A stretch of DNA of 64,000 nucleotides from Clarkia xantiana subsp. parviflora (GCA_036873135.1 JAPTYO010000011.1:18486747-18550746), one strand, 5' to 3'; shown: positions 21,443-33,083, counted from the first letter of the stretch. Numbers and translations: made by a program. Notes: a model not told the origin generated them from the letters alone.

Positions 21443-23381
21443 CTTGTGGTAGCACCCATATTTGAGGACTTGTAAATTACCTATCCCTTATTCCTTGCAA
21501 TTTGATGCAAGTGTATTTTTTGGTGAGATTGAGTAGAGGTACCAGTTCCTATTTGGACACGTGTTTTGGATTGCTGAGTGGTACTGGAACCCCTTGCATC
21601 GTATTTGCACGTTCTATCGAACAGTGCCCGTTTTCTTGGGGCATTACCTTACTTGATGTGTTTCTCCTTAGTTTTTCCTTAAACTAATTTCCGAGTGTTT
21701 TTTGTTGGGAACCTTGAATTTCGTAGTCTTCGTACGAGAGGTAGGTAATACCTATTGACTCTTTATGTTGTTGTATCCCTGTAGTGGTTATGACTTGTAG
21801 TTTAACTTCTTTTGAAGTTGTGCTTGTGTCACGTATGTATACATGGTTGCAGAATGTCGAATGACGGGGTCCCCCGCTTTTCCTTTTGTTTTAATCGGAG
21901 ATAGTGCTTATTACCAGCGTCTGTTCCAAATGTAATATTTGTAGGATGTCGGAGATAGGTCTCTCGCCTTCCCCGCGTGATGGGTTTGGCACGGATGTGC
22001 GTATAACGTAAGAGTTGATCTTGAATCCCATGTTGCTAGGTCGATTGGTGTCTGCGTTCCACATTGGTGACGGGGTTGTAACTTGAATGGTGTCCCCCTC
22101 TTGTTTATTATCGCGACACGATGTTAAGAGTCTTTGAGCTCCTCCACAGAGGTGTAATCAGCGTATGCCCTCGTTTGGGGATTGTTGGGTAATGGCGCTT
22201 GCGCGGACGTGACAGACCAAGCTGTCATGTCGTAATCTGTTATTTGTTTTTTGTAAGCACCGGTCGGACGAGTGTTGCTCTTCCCATGTTGAAGGGTGGT
22301 GTAGGAGTTTTAAGTTATCTTTTCCTTTTTGCGCTGGGGCTAGTCTTAGTTGTCGAGTGTTCGGCCACAGTTCATAGAGGGGGTTGAAGCCTGATTTCCT
22401 ACTTGTGAGTAATTAGAGGTTGAGCTCTTGAATACCTATGACTTGGGTACGTTGTAGGGACATACGCACTTTGGAAGTGTGCGCGTTTTACAGCTAATGT
22501 TTTTCTTTGGTGTTGCTCACTTGATAGAGCAAGGTGGTTGCGACCGCTCTGATAATCGAAGAGGGGTCCTCGGAAATGTGTGAGGTTGAAAGGTGAACAC
22601 TGCTCACCGAGTGGCCATCTCGGGCGGAGCTTAAGGGGCCTGTGATTATTTTCCGGCGGCAATGGTTGTCCGCGTCAAGTCATTTTTTATTTGGATCGAT
22701 TCTTGAAGGTTCGAATTTTCGTTGCTTCGTATCTTCCTTGATTCCTATTAGTCATTGTTAGGAGATAGGAATATGTATTGCATAGAAATAGTTAAGTGCT
22801 TGGAACATTGAATGTATAGTAAGGGGTTACTCCATGCGTCGGTCATGAGAGTTCCTCGGTTGGAGGTCTCGTCAGCCTTGTGTTGAATATATAGTTGTTT
22901 TGCATTAATCACCCATTGGTATGACCTGCAATTATGTGATTGTATATATATAGTTTTTGCTGCAAAGGATACACCTGCGGTTATGAACACTGTTACACGG
23001 GCGGCGGTAAACACAGTCATCAGAGTAGCGCAGCGTAACGCTCCAGTGTTGGTGTTTTCTTGAGGGGAAGTTGATCAAGCTATGGTGCCGATCAAACATG
23101 TTTGGAGGTGGGCACACTGAAGGTGTGCACTCTGGATGTATGCCAGTCGGAGAGGCGCATGTTGTTAGTACACCTGCTAGTAGGTGTGATGAACTTGGCG
23201 GTATGTCCGCTGGAGGTACGCATGCTGGAGGTATGCCCGCTGAAGGTATGTCTGCTGGGGGTATGTCCGTTGGAGGTACGCATGCTGGATTATGCATCTC
23301 CTCTTAGGAAGTCTTTGTGAGTGCCAATGTTTGTATTGGCTATTTAGCTCTTGGAGGCGAAAAATGACTTTTTGTTTGAAT
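21443..23381. other. E3 leader, no gene
   Basis: Reverse counterpart of E2 11935-13830, including the short GGTATGCCCGCTGAA-type repeat at 23105-23300. No gag-like ORF. Confidence 0.65.
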
Positions 23382-23400
23382 CTCGCAGACGACGCCAAAA
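23382..23400 (-). other. primer binding site of E3
   Basis: Minus strand TTTTGGCGTCGTCTGCGAG directly inside the LTR. It is a variant of the TTTGGCGCCGTCTGTGGG site of E4 and E5, with a C-to-T and a T-to-C-type change. Confidence 0.72.
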
Positions 23401-23733
23401 TGTTGGGACCAGGCTCGTACACGTCGTCGGGTCCTTGGAATGTTGTGTGGTATCTTCGTCGGGTTGTCAGAGCTCGCGGGTGTCAGGCAGTCGGGATGTC
23501 GGGGTGTCGGAGGTTTACCAGCCCTTAAAATGGCTAAGTGTTTGAATATCCGTATGTATAGTCGTTCGTGTGCCAAGACGTTGACGTCTTGAAATGTCAG
23601 CATGTAATCCCTTGCTATATCTATACGTGCATCCTCGCAATGTAAGTGTGTGCGCGCCTTGTGGAGTATGCGTGCCTTGCAGTGTATGTGCGTGTACGTG
23701 CATTCCTCATAATACCTGCACAAGGGGCAGTAT

Positions 23734-23971
23734 TATTGGGATATTATATGTATGGAGATTAATATATAATTATGCTAAGTTGTCTTAGTTCTAGTATTTA
23801 CATTCTAGTCCCTAATGTTTACTATGGTTTTCATATTAGCCCATGAGGTCTCCTATATAAAGGAGCCTCCACTATTGTAATGGTGAAGCAAACCTTCTCA
23901 TTATGTTTAGTATATTGAAAGCTTTGCTCCTATCATTCTCTCCAACCTCTCTACAATTATAAACGTTTATA
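23734..23971 (+). repeat. 5' LTR of the small element
   Basis: 238 bp with TATA box TATATAAA at 23854-23861 inside the near-palindrome CTCCTATATAAAGGAG. Confidence 0.9.
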
Positions 23972-25174
23972 TGGTATCAGAGCTAGTTTCGATCTTGGTG
24001 TTTTGATTTCAATTTCGTTTTTCAGTTTTTCCAGAAATTTTCCAGAAAAATCTGTTCTTGCCGTAAGTCAGTCCCTAGCCCCGAAAAATACCCATTTGAT
24101 TTACACCTCTTCTTCCAAATTTGACATCACCAATCGACCCAGCAACCTCCGGCGAACATTCTGCAGTTTCCGCCGCCGTCAGCAGCCGCCGCATGCGCCC
24201 TCACGCGCCGCCGCGTGAGCTGCGCCCCGTCGCCGCGTGAAAGCCACGCGCCACCTTCCCGTGGTCCGTTCGCCGCCGTTTTGACATCCCTGGAATCGTC
24301 TCGACGAGCTGAGTCCATTGCGATACTTTTTGTCGCATTTTGAGGTGATTTCAAATCTCGATTTTACTAAGATGTTTCGGCTGGATCTTGATATTTCAGC
24401 AATGTTACTGTTCCATTGATTTACTGTTCATACTGGTTTGAACTTGCGGAAATATGTTGTGCCGGGTTGAGTATTATGGCTGGAATCGTTTTTTGCTGCG
24501 GTTTAGTTGCTGTTTTTGCTGGATTTGTTGCTGTAAATGCTGAAATTCTGCTGCAAATTGCTGAAATTGCTGCAAATCGGCTGGAAATTGCAGAAATGTG
24601 CAGAAAATTGTTGTCTTTAGCTGAAATTGCTGAAATTTACTGTGCCGTGATGGATATGCTGTGGTTTTGATGATATTATGATGGATTTGAGCTATCGATA
24701 GCTTGATTGTTGGATTTCAACTGTTTTCGGTTGAATTTGTTGAAGATTGAAGTGTGGAGCCTAATCTTGGGTTGAACATTATAGAAGAGTGGAACATAGG
24801 AACCTCAACTTCAGAGAAACACTGAGACATCAGAACTTCACCTTCTGGAAGATTGAAACATAGGAACCTCAGCATTCGCAATAAGGCTGAGACATTGGAA
24901 CTTCATCTTCCATTCAACCATTTTGTTTTTTTTTGATGACTCAAGGCCATAGGTGGCAACTGTCATCACTCCGTTGAGAGCATGATGAAGACCAACCGAT
25001 TGTTGCTACACGTGGATTATCACACCTCTGAGAGAGCATGAAGGCTGCAAGTGGATGTTCACCTCTGAGAGCACGATGGACCTTGAAGATTCATTTTGAA
25101 GATTGAGCATGAATTGTCAAAGGTTGGGATGTGCTTCGGATTGAAGAAGGAAGAAGAAGAAGAAGATGGAGGAA

Positions 25175-25412
25175 TATTGAGATATTATATGTATGGGGAC
25201 TAATATCTAATTATGCTAAGTTGTCTTAGTTCTAGTATTTACATTCTAGTCCCTAATGTTTACTAGGGTTTTCATATTAGCCCATGAGGTCTCCTATATA
25301 AAGGAGCCTCCACTATTGTAATGGTGAAGCAAACCTTCTCATTATGTTTAGTATATTGAAAGCTTTGCTCCTATCGTTCACTCCAACCTCTCTACAATTA
25401 TAAACGTTTATA
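25175..25412 (+). repeat. 3' LTR of the small element
   Basis: 238 bp, about 97% identical to the 5' copy by hand count. Confidence 0.9.
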
Positions 25413-25759
25413 AGTATTGACACCACAGGGGGGTGGTGCGCGATAAACCCTCTACAATGTTTAAGTAAGAGAGAATTCTAGAGAGATAAAGCTAGTGAGA
25501 AGTTAGAGCTCCCAAGCCAACTTAAGTTATGAAATGGTTGACCAAGATTCCTATATATAGGGAACCTTGGATCCAAACCCGATTTTGAACAGTCCGACCC
25601 TGGTTTAGTAGGAAATGTGAATCGGGCATGGACGTAAGTGAAATTGACATCGGGAAGGCTTGTACGTAGTGTAGACACGCGGGGATACGCGCGTCCCGGG
25701 ACGAAAATCCAAACCACATCGGATTATGAAGACAATCCGGACGAGTCCGGTCCGAAGTG

Positions 25760-26262
25760 CACTAGTCCTTCGCGGATGTTCCACATACATTGGTGTTTCG
25801 GTAGACTGGTTTCATCCAGCCCCTACTACTTAGAAATCTCTGCACCGGTCATGCGGTCATCTTTGTTTGTTTATGGAGTTGTGTGTGTTTCCGTTTTATT
25901 GTCGGTCCTGTCTGGTATCGCTTGGTGTGCAGGTCTTTTGTTAGCTATGTCGCTCTTGAGGGAGATTATTCTACCCTCCGAAGGGCTATGGGTGCTGTTG
26001 TATCAGTGGATTTCCTCCTCTTCAAGCTACTTTCCTTTGCCTGGGGTCATCTTTACCGTTAAGCCGATCTGTTGTTTTAGTTTTTTTACTATTGTTTGTA
26101 TTTTTGTTTCTTGCTCTGCTGTATTTGCTTCTGTTGTTTTACCTGCTCTACTAGTTCGGGATTTGGATGTTAACCAATCCCTCCAGAGCGGGTATTTTCT
26201 ATTTTGTAGTATGTAATCGTTCTTATATCAATAAAGTTCGGCATTGATAAAAAAAAATTATG
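25760..26262 (+). mobile_element. possible 5'-truncated LINE 3' end
   Basis: The stretch is T-rich and ends with ATCAATAAAGTTCGGC, ATTG and a run of nine A (about 26252-26260). A polyadenylation-like AATAAA followed closely by an A-run is typical of plant L1-type 3' ends. No reverse transcriptase motif remains, and no target duplication could be found because the left end abuts the truncated E3 LTR. A 192-residue ORF across this junction is chimeric and not accepted as a gene. Confidence 0.35.
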
Positions 26263-26380
26263 CAGTTGATTGTATTAATTTTACATTATATATACATATT
26301 TTATAATTATGTAAAGTTAGTATAGTTTATATTTATATATTATTTAATTAAAAGAAATCATACATGGCAAATTTTAAAAG

Positions 26381-26915
26381 GGTTAATAACTAAAAAACTG
26401 TCCAATGTTTACCCTATGTTAAAAGTAGGTGTCTGAAGTTTCAAATGTTAAACTGTAGTGTCCAAAGTTTCAATTTTGTTAAAATGTGGTGTCTCAGTGT
26501 GATTACTTTAGAGAAGTCATTTCGACGAAACTGACTGTTATATTCGAGCTCCCATACACACTCCATTATCGTCATCTTGCCGGGACCGTCACCTAAAAAG
26601 CTGGCCACATCCGCGCAAGTAAATCCCGCTTTGTTGTCGTTGGAAATCGCTACACACCACTTTGTTAGAAACATTTTCTTTTGGATGTTCAACTTTTGGG
26701 TGAAAGTTGACGATTTTGTGAAAAGTAAGGAGTGATGGATTATGAGTGGGTGAGTGGGTTGATGAAAATGATTGAAGAGAGATGAAAAGACGCACATAGA
26801 CACTAAATTTCAACAATGATAAAACATGGGACAATCCATTTTAACATTTCAAACTTCTGACACCTACTTTTAACATAAGATGATAAACATTGGACAGTTT
26901 TTTAGTTATTAACCC
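26381..26915. mobile_element. Mutator-like foldback element (535 bp)
   Basis: Inverted termini of about 115 bp start GGTTAATAACTAAAAAACTG and end with its complement plus one C. The flanks are ATTTTAAAAG (26371-26380) and ATTTTATAAG (26916-26925), a 10-bp duplication with one mismatch, as expected for Mutator-like elements (8-11 bp). The centre has a minus ORF of 120 residues without recognisable domain. No transposase is present, so it is non-autonomous. Confidence 0.85.
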
Positions 26916-26925
26916 ATTTTATAAG

Positions 26926-28617
26926 GTTTCACATCAAATTGTATAGATATATCATTTTAAAAAAATTAATTATATATTTATATATATGTAATGTTATGTG
27001 TTTATATTCATATATTATTTGATTAAAAATAGAAGCACATACGTGGCAACCTTAGAAAGCTTCACAATCAAACTATATAAATGTAAACTTTTAATTTTTT
27101 TTTCTATATTTATGTACATGGTTTCTATATTTATTTAGAGTCTAAAATATGGGATACAAATATTTTCTAAATTTGTATTTACCCAATATTTTGAATATAA
27201 ATTTATAGATATGCGATTAAATCAGGAAACAATAACTGTGAAAAACGTACACATGACTCTCAAATAATGTCGTTAATCGAATTAATATATTAGTAGTTTC
27301 TAAACCCGCGCAGGTAAAAAAATATTGAAACTAAAATATTCTAAAATACTTCATTTATCTTAATTTCAAAATAAAAATTTATTTTATAAAATAAATTAGT
27401 ATATTTTTTTTAATAATTATATGATTTATAGGTTAAAAATTATTAATTTTAAAACAAATTACTGTGGTAAAATTATATTTAATCAAATAAATTAATATAT
27501 AAAACAATTTAAATGATACTATATTATATTTATTTTTAGGGATTACACTAATAATTAAATTTTTTTTTATTAAATCCCGGATAGGTCGGACCGGGTGCAC
27601 TAATGGGTCGAACCAAACCGGCCTGGTTTGTGAAGAACATAACCCAATTACCTATTTGAACCGAACCAGACCTGTCAGACCGGTTTAACCGGACTGGACC
27701 GGTCATACCGATTTAACCAGACCAGACCGAAATTGACTGAACTGGACCCTTTTGGTCGGACCGACCCGAGTCAACTGAAAATAGTATGGTCAAATTTTAA
27801 AATCCAAATATTTTCGAACTTTAAAATTACCTACAAGGCGCTAATTGGTTTGATATTTTCACGTTTTAATCAAACCTGATGCCTAGTTTCGATTATGGGG
27901 ATGGATCTCGGAAATGCATGATTATTGGACTAAATCGTTTTGTGGGCTGAATTGCAATTGTTATATATGTTGATATAAATGCATGGTTAGAATTGCGTCT
28001 TGACGAAGTCAAGCTAGCTGGATATTGCATGTTAGGGCGGAGCCCTGGTTTTCAATTATTGAGTTGCGCACTAGGATAGACATGATGTGGTGGACGATAT
28101 TGAATATGATACATGTCTAGAAGTTCACATGATTGATTGATAACATGAATTGCAAGTCAACCCCAAATATTTTAAATCGAAATTCAGTCACAAAATATGC
28201 ATATTTGATGTAGTGTGATTATGCATGATGCGTATTCATGATAGTTTCTTGGATGTGGTTGCGGATGGTAATTTACTTGTGTAGTAGAATTATGTATGCT
28301 TGCATGAGAAATCCTCGAAACGTTTTAAAAAGGCTTTGGGAAAGCCAAGATCGGGTGTATGTAAAAACTCCATGTTCCGGTGAAAGCGATTAAACCGTTT
28401 TAAAAGACTGATCTATTAGAAAAGAGATGCCGGCAATGTGAACTCTTTCACCGCCTTCTTCCATCGGTTTACGGGTGGTCGGATTGGTTAGATGTTTGAG
28501 GAATCATTGTTTGTCGCCTTTTATCTCATAGATATCCGATGTATGCAATTCTTTTTCAAAATGTTTTAAATTGACTCCCTGATTGTTGCATGATTGTTAA
28601 TGTGTGAATTTAGATGG
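26926..28617. other. AT-rich DNA and possible copia leader
   Basis: 26926-27560 is very AT-rich without genes; the words ACATACGTGGCAA near 27040 repeat those left of the foldback element, hinting at an older local duplication. 27580-27790 is a dense cluster of ACCGGTTTAACCGG-type words on both strands. 27840-28617 may be the untranslated leader of the copia element that follows, but no LTR was recognised there. Confidence 0.4.
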
Positions 28618-28760
28618 CTGGTAGAGTACGATTCTATACTCCTCTCAATATTTATGGTTTGAGCTACAGTGCTTGGAGTGTGTATGTGAAGGATCTCCTC
28701 GATGCAAGGGATCCTAATGTAATAGCCGCTCGAGACCTCCCAAAAGAAAGGTCTATATAG
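28617..28760 (+). pseudogene. gag: copia gag N-terminal remnant
   Basis: Starting at ATGGCTGG, the frame reads MAGRVRFYTPLNIYG, then SAWSVYVKDLLDARD, before a stop. The layout (short N-terminus, then a Trp-containing stretch and a DLL motif) suits the start of a plant copia gag. Downstream the frame is broken repeatedly up to about 29050. Confidence 0.45.
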
Positions 28761-29879
28761 AAGAGAATATTCATAATATTGAAGAGGTATGATCTCTCAT
28801 GGTTTGCTGAAGATGAAGAACTCACTTTCTTGATTGAATCAATTGAGTACACATTGGTCTCTTCAGGCACAGTAACCAGCGAAGAGGGGAGACCAACTTC
28901 ATGAATCACCAAAGAACATGAAGGGAAGTCTACCATGATATTCGTACATCATGGATTTAACCAGACCCCCAAAGGTCACAAACGAACATCTGGTGGGTCA
29001 AGGCACCGTTGATAAAAGAGCGTCTCAGGTACGCCTCGTTTGCCATGTACATAAGACCGTAAAACGTTTTATTCAAACATAGATCATCTGATGTGATTCA
29101 CTTGTGAAATCCTTTCAGGTATGCTGATTCGACATGACTAGAAGTTCAAGACTATCATATTCTCTCTCTGTTGTTGCCTTATGATTGGAACCTTATTATT
29201 ATCCTTTTGATCGTTCTTTTGATTTATAATTTTGGTTGTTCATATTTTGGAATTATTGTATATAGTAATTGTTATTCGATTCGAAGTAAAACTTACTTAT
29301 CAATCTATCAGCCACGTCAAAGGGAACGACCGGACGAAAATCCGAACATACAAATTAGGAACCAAAATATCGGCCAGGACAAATGGTCGAATGAACGAAA
29401 CGATTAACATACTCCATCATGATTGTTATAAACCCATCGATTGTGTAGGTTTAACGCGAACGATTAAGTTTCTTTATTTGATATTACTCCATAAAATAAT
29501 TAAATCGTAACGACAAACATGTGCGAAACTGATTAAATTAAATTTTGGAAACGAAACGATTACACCATGGGTAACACCTGCGTGTCGCGCGCGTAGTGTC
29601 CCTCGAAAGACCGGACACATCGATTCGAAGTACAAATCTAATGAGAAGTATTTGATTTGAATCTCAAAATAACTTTCATTAATAACTTAGCCCAATTTGG
29701 GTTTACTCATCGATTACTCATAAATTGGAGACTGATGAGTGCTTCATAAGCTACCACGACCTCGTAGAGAATCAGCTGATGCAAAGGGTGAGAAGCTAAT
29801 GCACGAACAGAGGTGGACAAAAACTCTGAAATGAGTACACAATGAAAGTGTAATTGTCCGTCAAACGACGATCCTTAAT
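28761..29879. other. decayed internal copia region
   Basis: No long frame and no recognisable zinc knuckle or protease motif. By position it should represent the rest of gag, protease and the N-terminal half of integrase, either deleted or eroded beyond recognition. Confidence 0.45.
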
Positions 29880-30106
29880 ACGCCATTACAGAAAGATTAT
29901 GGCGGAGCATCTTAATCATACACTTCATAGACATGGTTAGAACAATGATGTCGGAAGCTCAACTTTCGATCTGTTTTAAGGGATGATGCATTTTTGACTG
30001 ACACTCATGTAGTAAATCTTGTTATTTCAAAATCGGTGGACACGACACCATATGAGTTGTGGACTGGTATAGAGATGGATCTTACCAGGCTGACCCTGGG
30101 GTTGTG

Positions 30107-30111
30107 CAGCA
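30107..30111. repeat. target duplication of the solo LTR
   Basis: CAGCA here, TAGCA at 30801-30805. Removing the LTR and one copy restores continuity of the integrase reading, which confirms the insertion. Confidence 0.8.
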
Positions 30112-30800
30112 TGATGGATATCTGCCCAATTCGGGTTCGTATTTACATTCCGGACTCAATAAACACGTCAAAAATCACATAACGGATCCGAACGCACAAC
30201 CCGAGGTCCAAAACGGTCCGGAAGCGCGGCATGCGCGTCCGGACCGGACCTCCTGATTGCTAAGGCAATCCGGACCCCGCCGAATTGCCTTAGTTCGACA
30301 GGGTTCGGACTGCTGCCTAGGTACCGCGCGCTACCCTACTTACGTACACCGAGCAAGGAGTCTCCCAAAGCCAAACTCAAACAAACCAGACGACGGTTCT
30401 TATCTTCCTTTAAAATCGGCGTCGAACCACTAAAAAACCGGGTTCGTTTCTAAGGTTGCCTATAAATAGGGGACCTTGGCCTCTCATTTCAACTCATATT
30501 CTGAAGGAATTGGCTTTGAAGCTCTGACCTCTCTCTAGAAACTTTCTCTCTCTAGATCCTCATTTAAGCATCGAAGAGGGTTCAATCGGCACCACCCCCC
30601 TCTCCGTGCTGGTTATTACCCTTCGTGCAGGGAAGGAGCTCGTGAAGTCGGCAAGGTGCGCATTGCCGATGACCCGCTATCGTCAGCTGATAGCCTGTAA
30701 ACCGCCTCCTGACAACCCGCAGTCATCGGCCGACGACTCGACTCAAGCTTAACCCGAAGTGCCGAAGAGTCCGACCCCCCGGTTGGATTTGGACGCAACA
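30112..30800 (+). repeat. solo LTR (689 bp) related to E2
   Basis: Starts TGATGGATATCTGCCC and ends GGACGCAACA, flanked by the 5-bp duplication. It shares with the E2 LTR the start, the block around the TATA box (TATAAATA at 30461-30468) and the CACCACCCCCCTC box (about 30588-30602). No primer site or internal sequence adjoins it, so it is a solo LTR left by recombination between two LTRs. Confidence 0.88.
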
Positions 30801-31445
30801 TAGCATGCACGCATCAAACCGACAACCGATTCGGCAATTTGAGACCTAGAGGTCTGAAAAGTATCTTTATAATGTACTCTGAAAACTCTAAGGGATACAT
30901 GTTTGTGGCGGCTCAGGAGAATGGTGGCGTGGTCGAACATGAGTCCAAAGACGTTACGTTTCTTGAAGACGAATTTCCAAAGCTTGGTAACATAAAAAAA
31001 TATGAAGTATTAATAAAACTTGAAGAGGATGATGATAGTCATGTCCCATTTACTTCGAGTTGGAGATTTGAGGCAGCAACACCAGTGAACGACATGGTAA
31101 ATGAGAATGGAGACATTTTCAGAATAAATCCTGTGGGAGGAGTCAATCCAACCACCCAGATCACAGCTGCTGCATGTGCGAATCAAATGAAACCTGATCA
31201 TCATGTTTCTGAAGCGCTGGATGAGAATCGTATAATTCCTCAACTACATGCTGGTTACAGTGGGAGTGAGACAACGAACTTGGTTCCTGGTCCAAGTGAC
31301 CGTTGAATTCATCTCGGAGGTAGAATCCCGAGACCAAGAGGTCATCCAAGAAAAGTTATAGGTAAAGGTTCAAGTAATGCCCTGATTCCCAGTGGGTGTG
31401 TTGTTCCTAGTGGGAGCATTTATCCTAGTGGGAGTGTAGTTCTAG

Positions 31446-33083
31446 ATGGGAATAACGTGCCTAGACGTAGTCAAAGGCAAAGAACTTCTCCCAAGAAGTA
31501 TCATCGAAAAGGGTGAGTTGTTCACTCCGACTTCGGTTGATGAGTCGGTATTGGTTAAACAAGCTTTGGGAGGACCTCAAGAAAAGGAAGGGAGGATAGC
31601 AATTGAGAAAGAGATCGCCTCTATGAAAGCCAATTCGGTTTGGTCGTTAGTTGATTTGCCTGCTAACCGTAGAGCAATAAGTGTAAAGTGGGTTATGAAA
31701 TTGAAACTCATTGCTGATGGAAACATTGAGCGATACAAAGCTCGATTGGTTGCGAAAGGATATACCCAGCTCCACGGAGTGGACTTTGATGAGACATACT
31801 CACCGACTGTGCGTTACACCACGGTCCGGGCTATCTTGGCCCTGGTTGCAAGCCTCGATCTGGAGCTGCACCATATGGATGTTAAGACTGCCTTCCTTCA
31901 TGGGAACTTGGAGGAAGAGATCTACATGTAGCAACCGCAATGTTTCATATCCCCTGGAAACGAACGTAAAGTTTGTAAACTTCAAAGGTCGATCTATGGT
32001 CTTAAACAATCGTCTCGGCAATGGTACCAGAAGTTCCACGAGGAAATCGTTGGCAACAGATCCGTGAATCCTCCCGAGGATCCCCGCGGGTACACAAAGA
32101 CCTCTGAGTCAAAGTATGTTATCTTGACGTTATACGTCGATGGCATACTCATTGTCGCGAACGATGCGAGTTACATGAATGAATCAAAGTACTGACTGGC
32201 ATCTTTATTTGAGATGAAAAACATGGGAGAAGCCACATATATCTTGGGCATTAAGATTGCTAGTGATCGGGCTGCTCGTAAACTATGTCTTTCTCAAGAA
32301 GCCTATATCAAAAATTTGTTGAGAAGGTTCAGTATCTATGATGCCAAACATGTGCATACGCCGTTGAAGCGTGAGGGCCTAAAAAATCAGGCAGAGTGTG
32401 AACAGATGAAAAGTGCTGAGTACCTCAGTATGGTTGGTAGTCTGATGTACACCATTCAATGCACTCATCCAGGCATCTGTTACGTTGTGGGCTTAGTAGC
32501 ACGTTTCCAATCAGACCAAGGTTATCACATTTATGAGTCGTGAAACGAATTATTCGATATATTAAAGGTACGGCTGACTACAGACTTTGCTATGAGGGAT
32601 ATAAGCTTGAATCGAATGAGTTCAGTGACGTCGACCATGTTGGCGATACGAATGATCGTAAGTCCACCTCAAGAGGAGTATTTCTCCTTGCTAATGCCGC
32701 CATTTCATGATTGAGCAAGAAGCAATCATGTGTCGCGCTGTTTATGATGGAATCCAAATCCGTAGCTCTCTCTAAGAATGCACAGGAGACTGTCTGTCTA
32801 AAGAGACTCTTGACTGCCCTGCTTGATGTCGAGGACGGGAGTAATCCTGTGCGTGTTCACTCTGACAGTCAAGCAGCGATAGGGGCAGTTAAGAATCCTA
32901 AGTGCTATAGTAGGACGAAACACATTGTTGTTAAATACAATTATGCGAAGAGTATAGTAGAAGAAAAAGTGATCAAAATCTAATATATGCCCTCTGAGAG
33001 TATAGTGGTGGAGCCATTGAAAAACCTTTACGCATGGATGTTTTCGAAAAGCATGTCAAAATGCTTGGACTGCGTAGGGTTTA
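31446..33083 (+). pseudogene. copia reverse transcriptase-RNase H, inactivated
   Basis: RT starts near residue motif VWSLVDLP and includes KWVMKLK, RYKARLVAKGYTQ, FDETYSPTVRY and MDVKTAFLHGNLEEEIYM, where a stop (31929-31931) ends the frame. It resumes with SIYGLKQSSRQWY and LYVDGILI near 32127, where the catalytic YVDD is YVDG. After another stop come KNMGEATYILGI, SMVGSLMYTIQCTHPGI and RNase H with HSDSQAAIGAVKN and RTKHI near 32860-32940. At least four stops or frameshifts plus the loss of an active-site Asp show that it is dead. Confidence 0.88.

Larger units (their letters stand above)
23734..25412 (+). mobile_element. 1.68-kb non-autonomous LTR element (tRNA-Met primed)
   Basis: Two 238-bp LTRs (23734-23971 and 25175-25412) start TATTGGGATATT or TATTGAGATATT and end CGTTTATA. 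They differ at about 7 positions with no indel. The first is followed at once by TGGTATCAGAGC (23972-23983), the primer site complementary to initiator tRNA-Met typical of Ty1/copia elements. A purine-rich tract of GAAGAAGAAGATGGAGGAA type precedes the second. The target duplication is AGTAT (23729-23733 and 25413-25417). The 1.2-kb interior has no gag or pol motif, so movement would need proteins in trans. It is longer than a classic TRIM. Confidence 0.92.
21438..25755 (-). mobile_element. E3, proximal part with interrupted 5' LTR
   Basis: The sequence continues E3 after the E2 insertion: CTTGTGGTAGCACCCATATTTG follows the right copy of the duplicated site and matches the reverse of E2 near 13820. 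The leader runs to the primer site at 23382-23400 and the 5' LTR from 23401. The LTR is interrupted by a small non-autonomous element (23734-25412), resumes at 25418, and its match to the E2 LTR fades near 25755, before the LTR start TGATGG is reached. The outer end is therefore truncated. Confidence 0.8.
23401..25755 (-). repeat. 5' LTR of E3, interrupted and truncated
   Basis: Two blocks, 23401-23733 and 25418-25755, match the reverse of the E2 LTR (11455-11915 and about 11150-11450). A TATA box CTATATATAGG lies at about 25550-25560. The first 230 or so bases in sense orientation are missing. Confidence 0.8.
29880..31440 (+). pseudogene. copia integrase C-terminal remnant, split by a solo LTR
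   Basis: Left of the solo LTR the frame near 30040 reads TTPYELWTG, the conserved end of copia integrase. Right of it, near 30850, RPRGLKSIFIMYSENSKGY follows, the next conserved block. Several stops precede 30000. Between 31380 and 31445 a short direct repeat CCTAGTGGGAG is seen. Confidence 0.75.

Noticed and set aside
23972..23983. TGGTATCAGAGC considered as part of a tRNA gene
   Set aside because: No cloverleaf surrounds it; its position directly after an LTR marks a primer binding site.
25638..26216. 192-residue hydrophobic plus ORF that looks like a membrane protein
   Set aside because: It spans the junction between the truncated E3 LTR and a T-rich LINE-like tail; hydrophobicity follows from T-richness.
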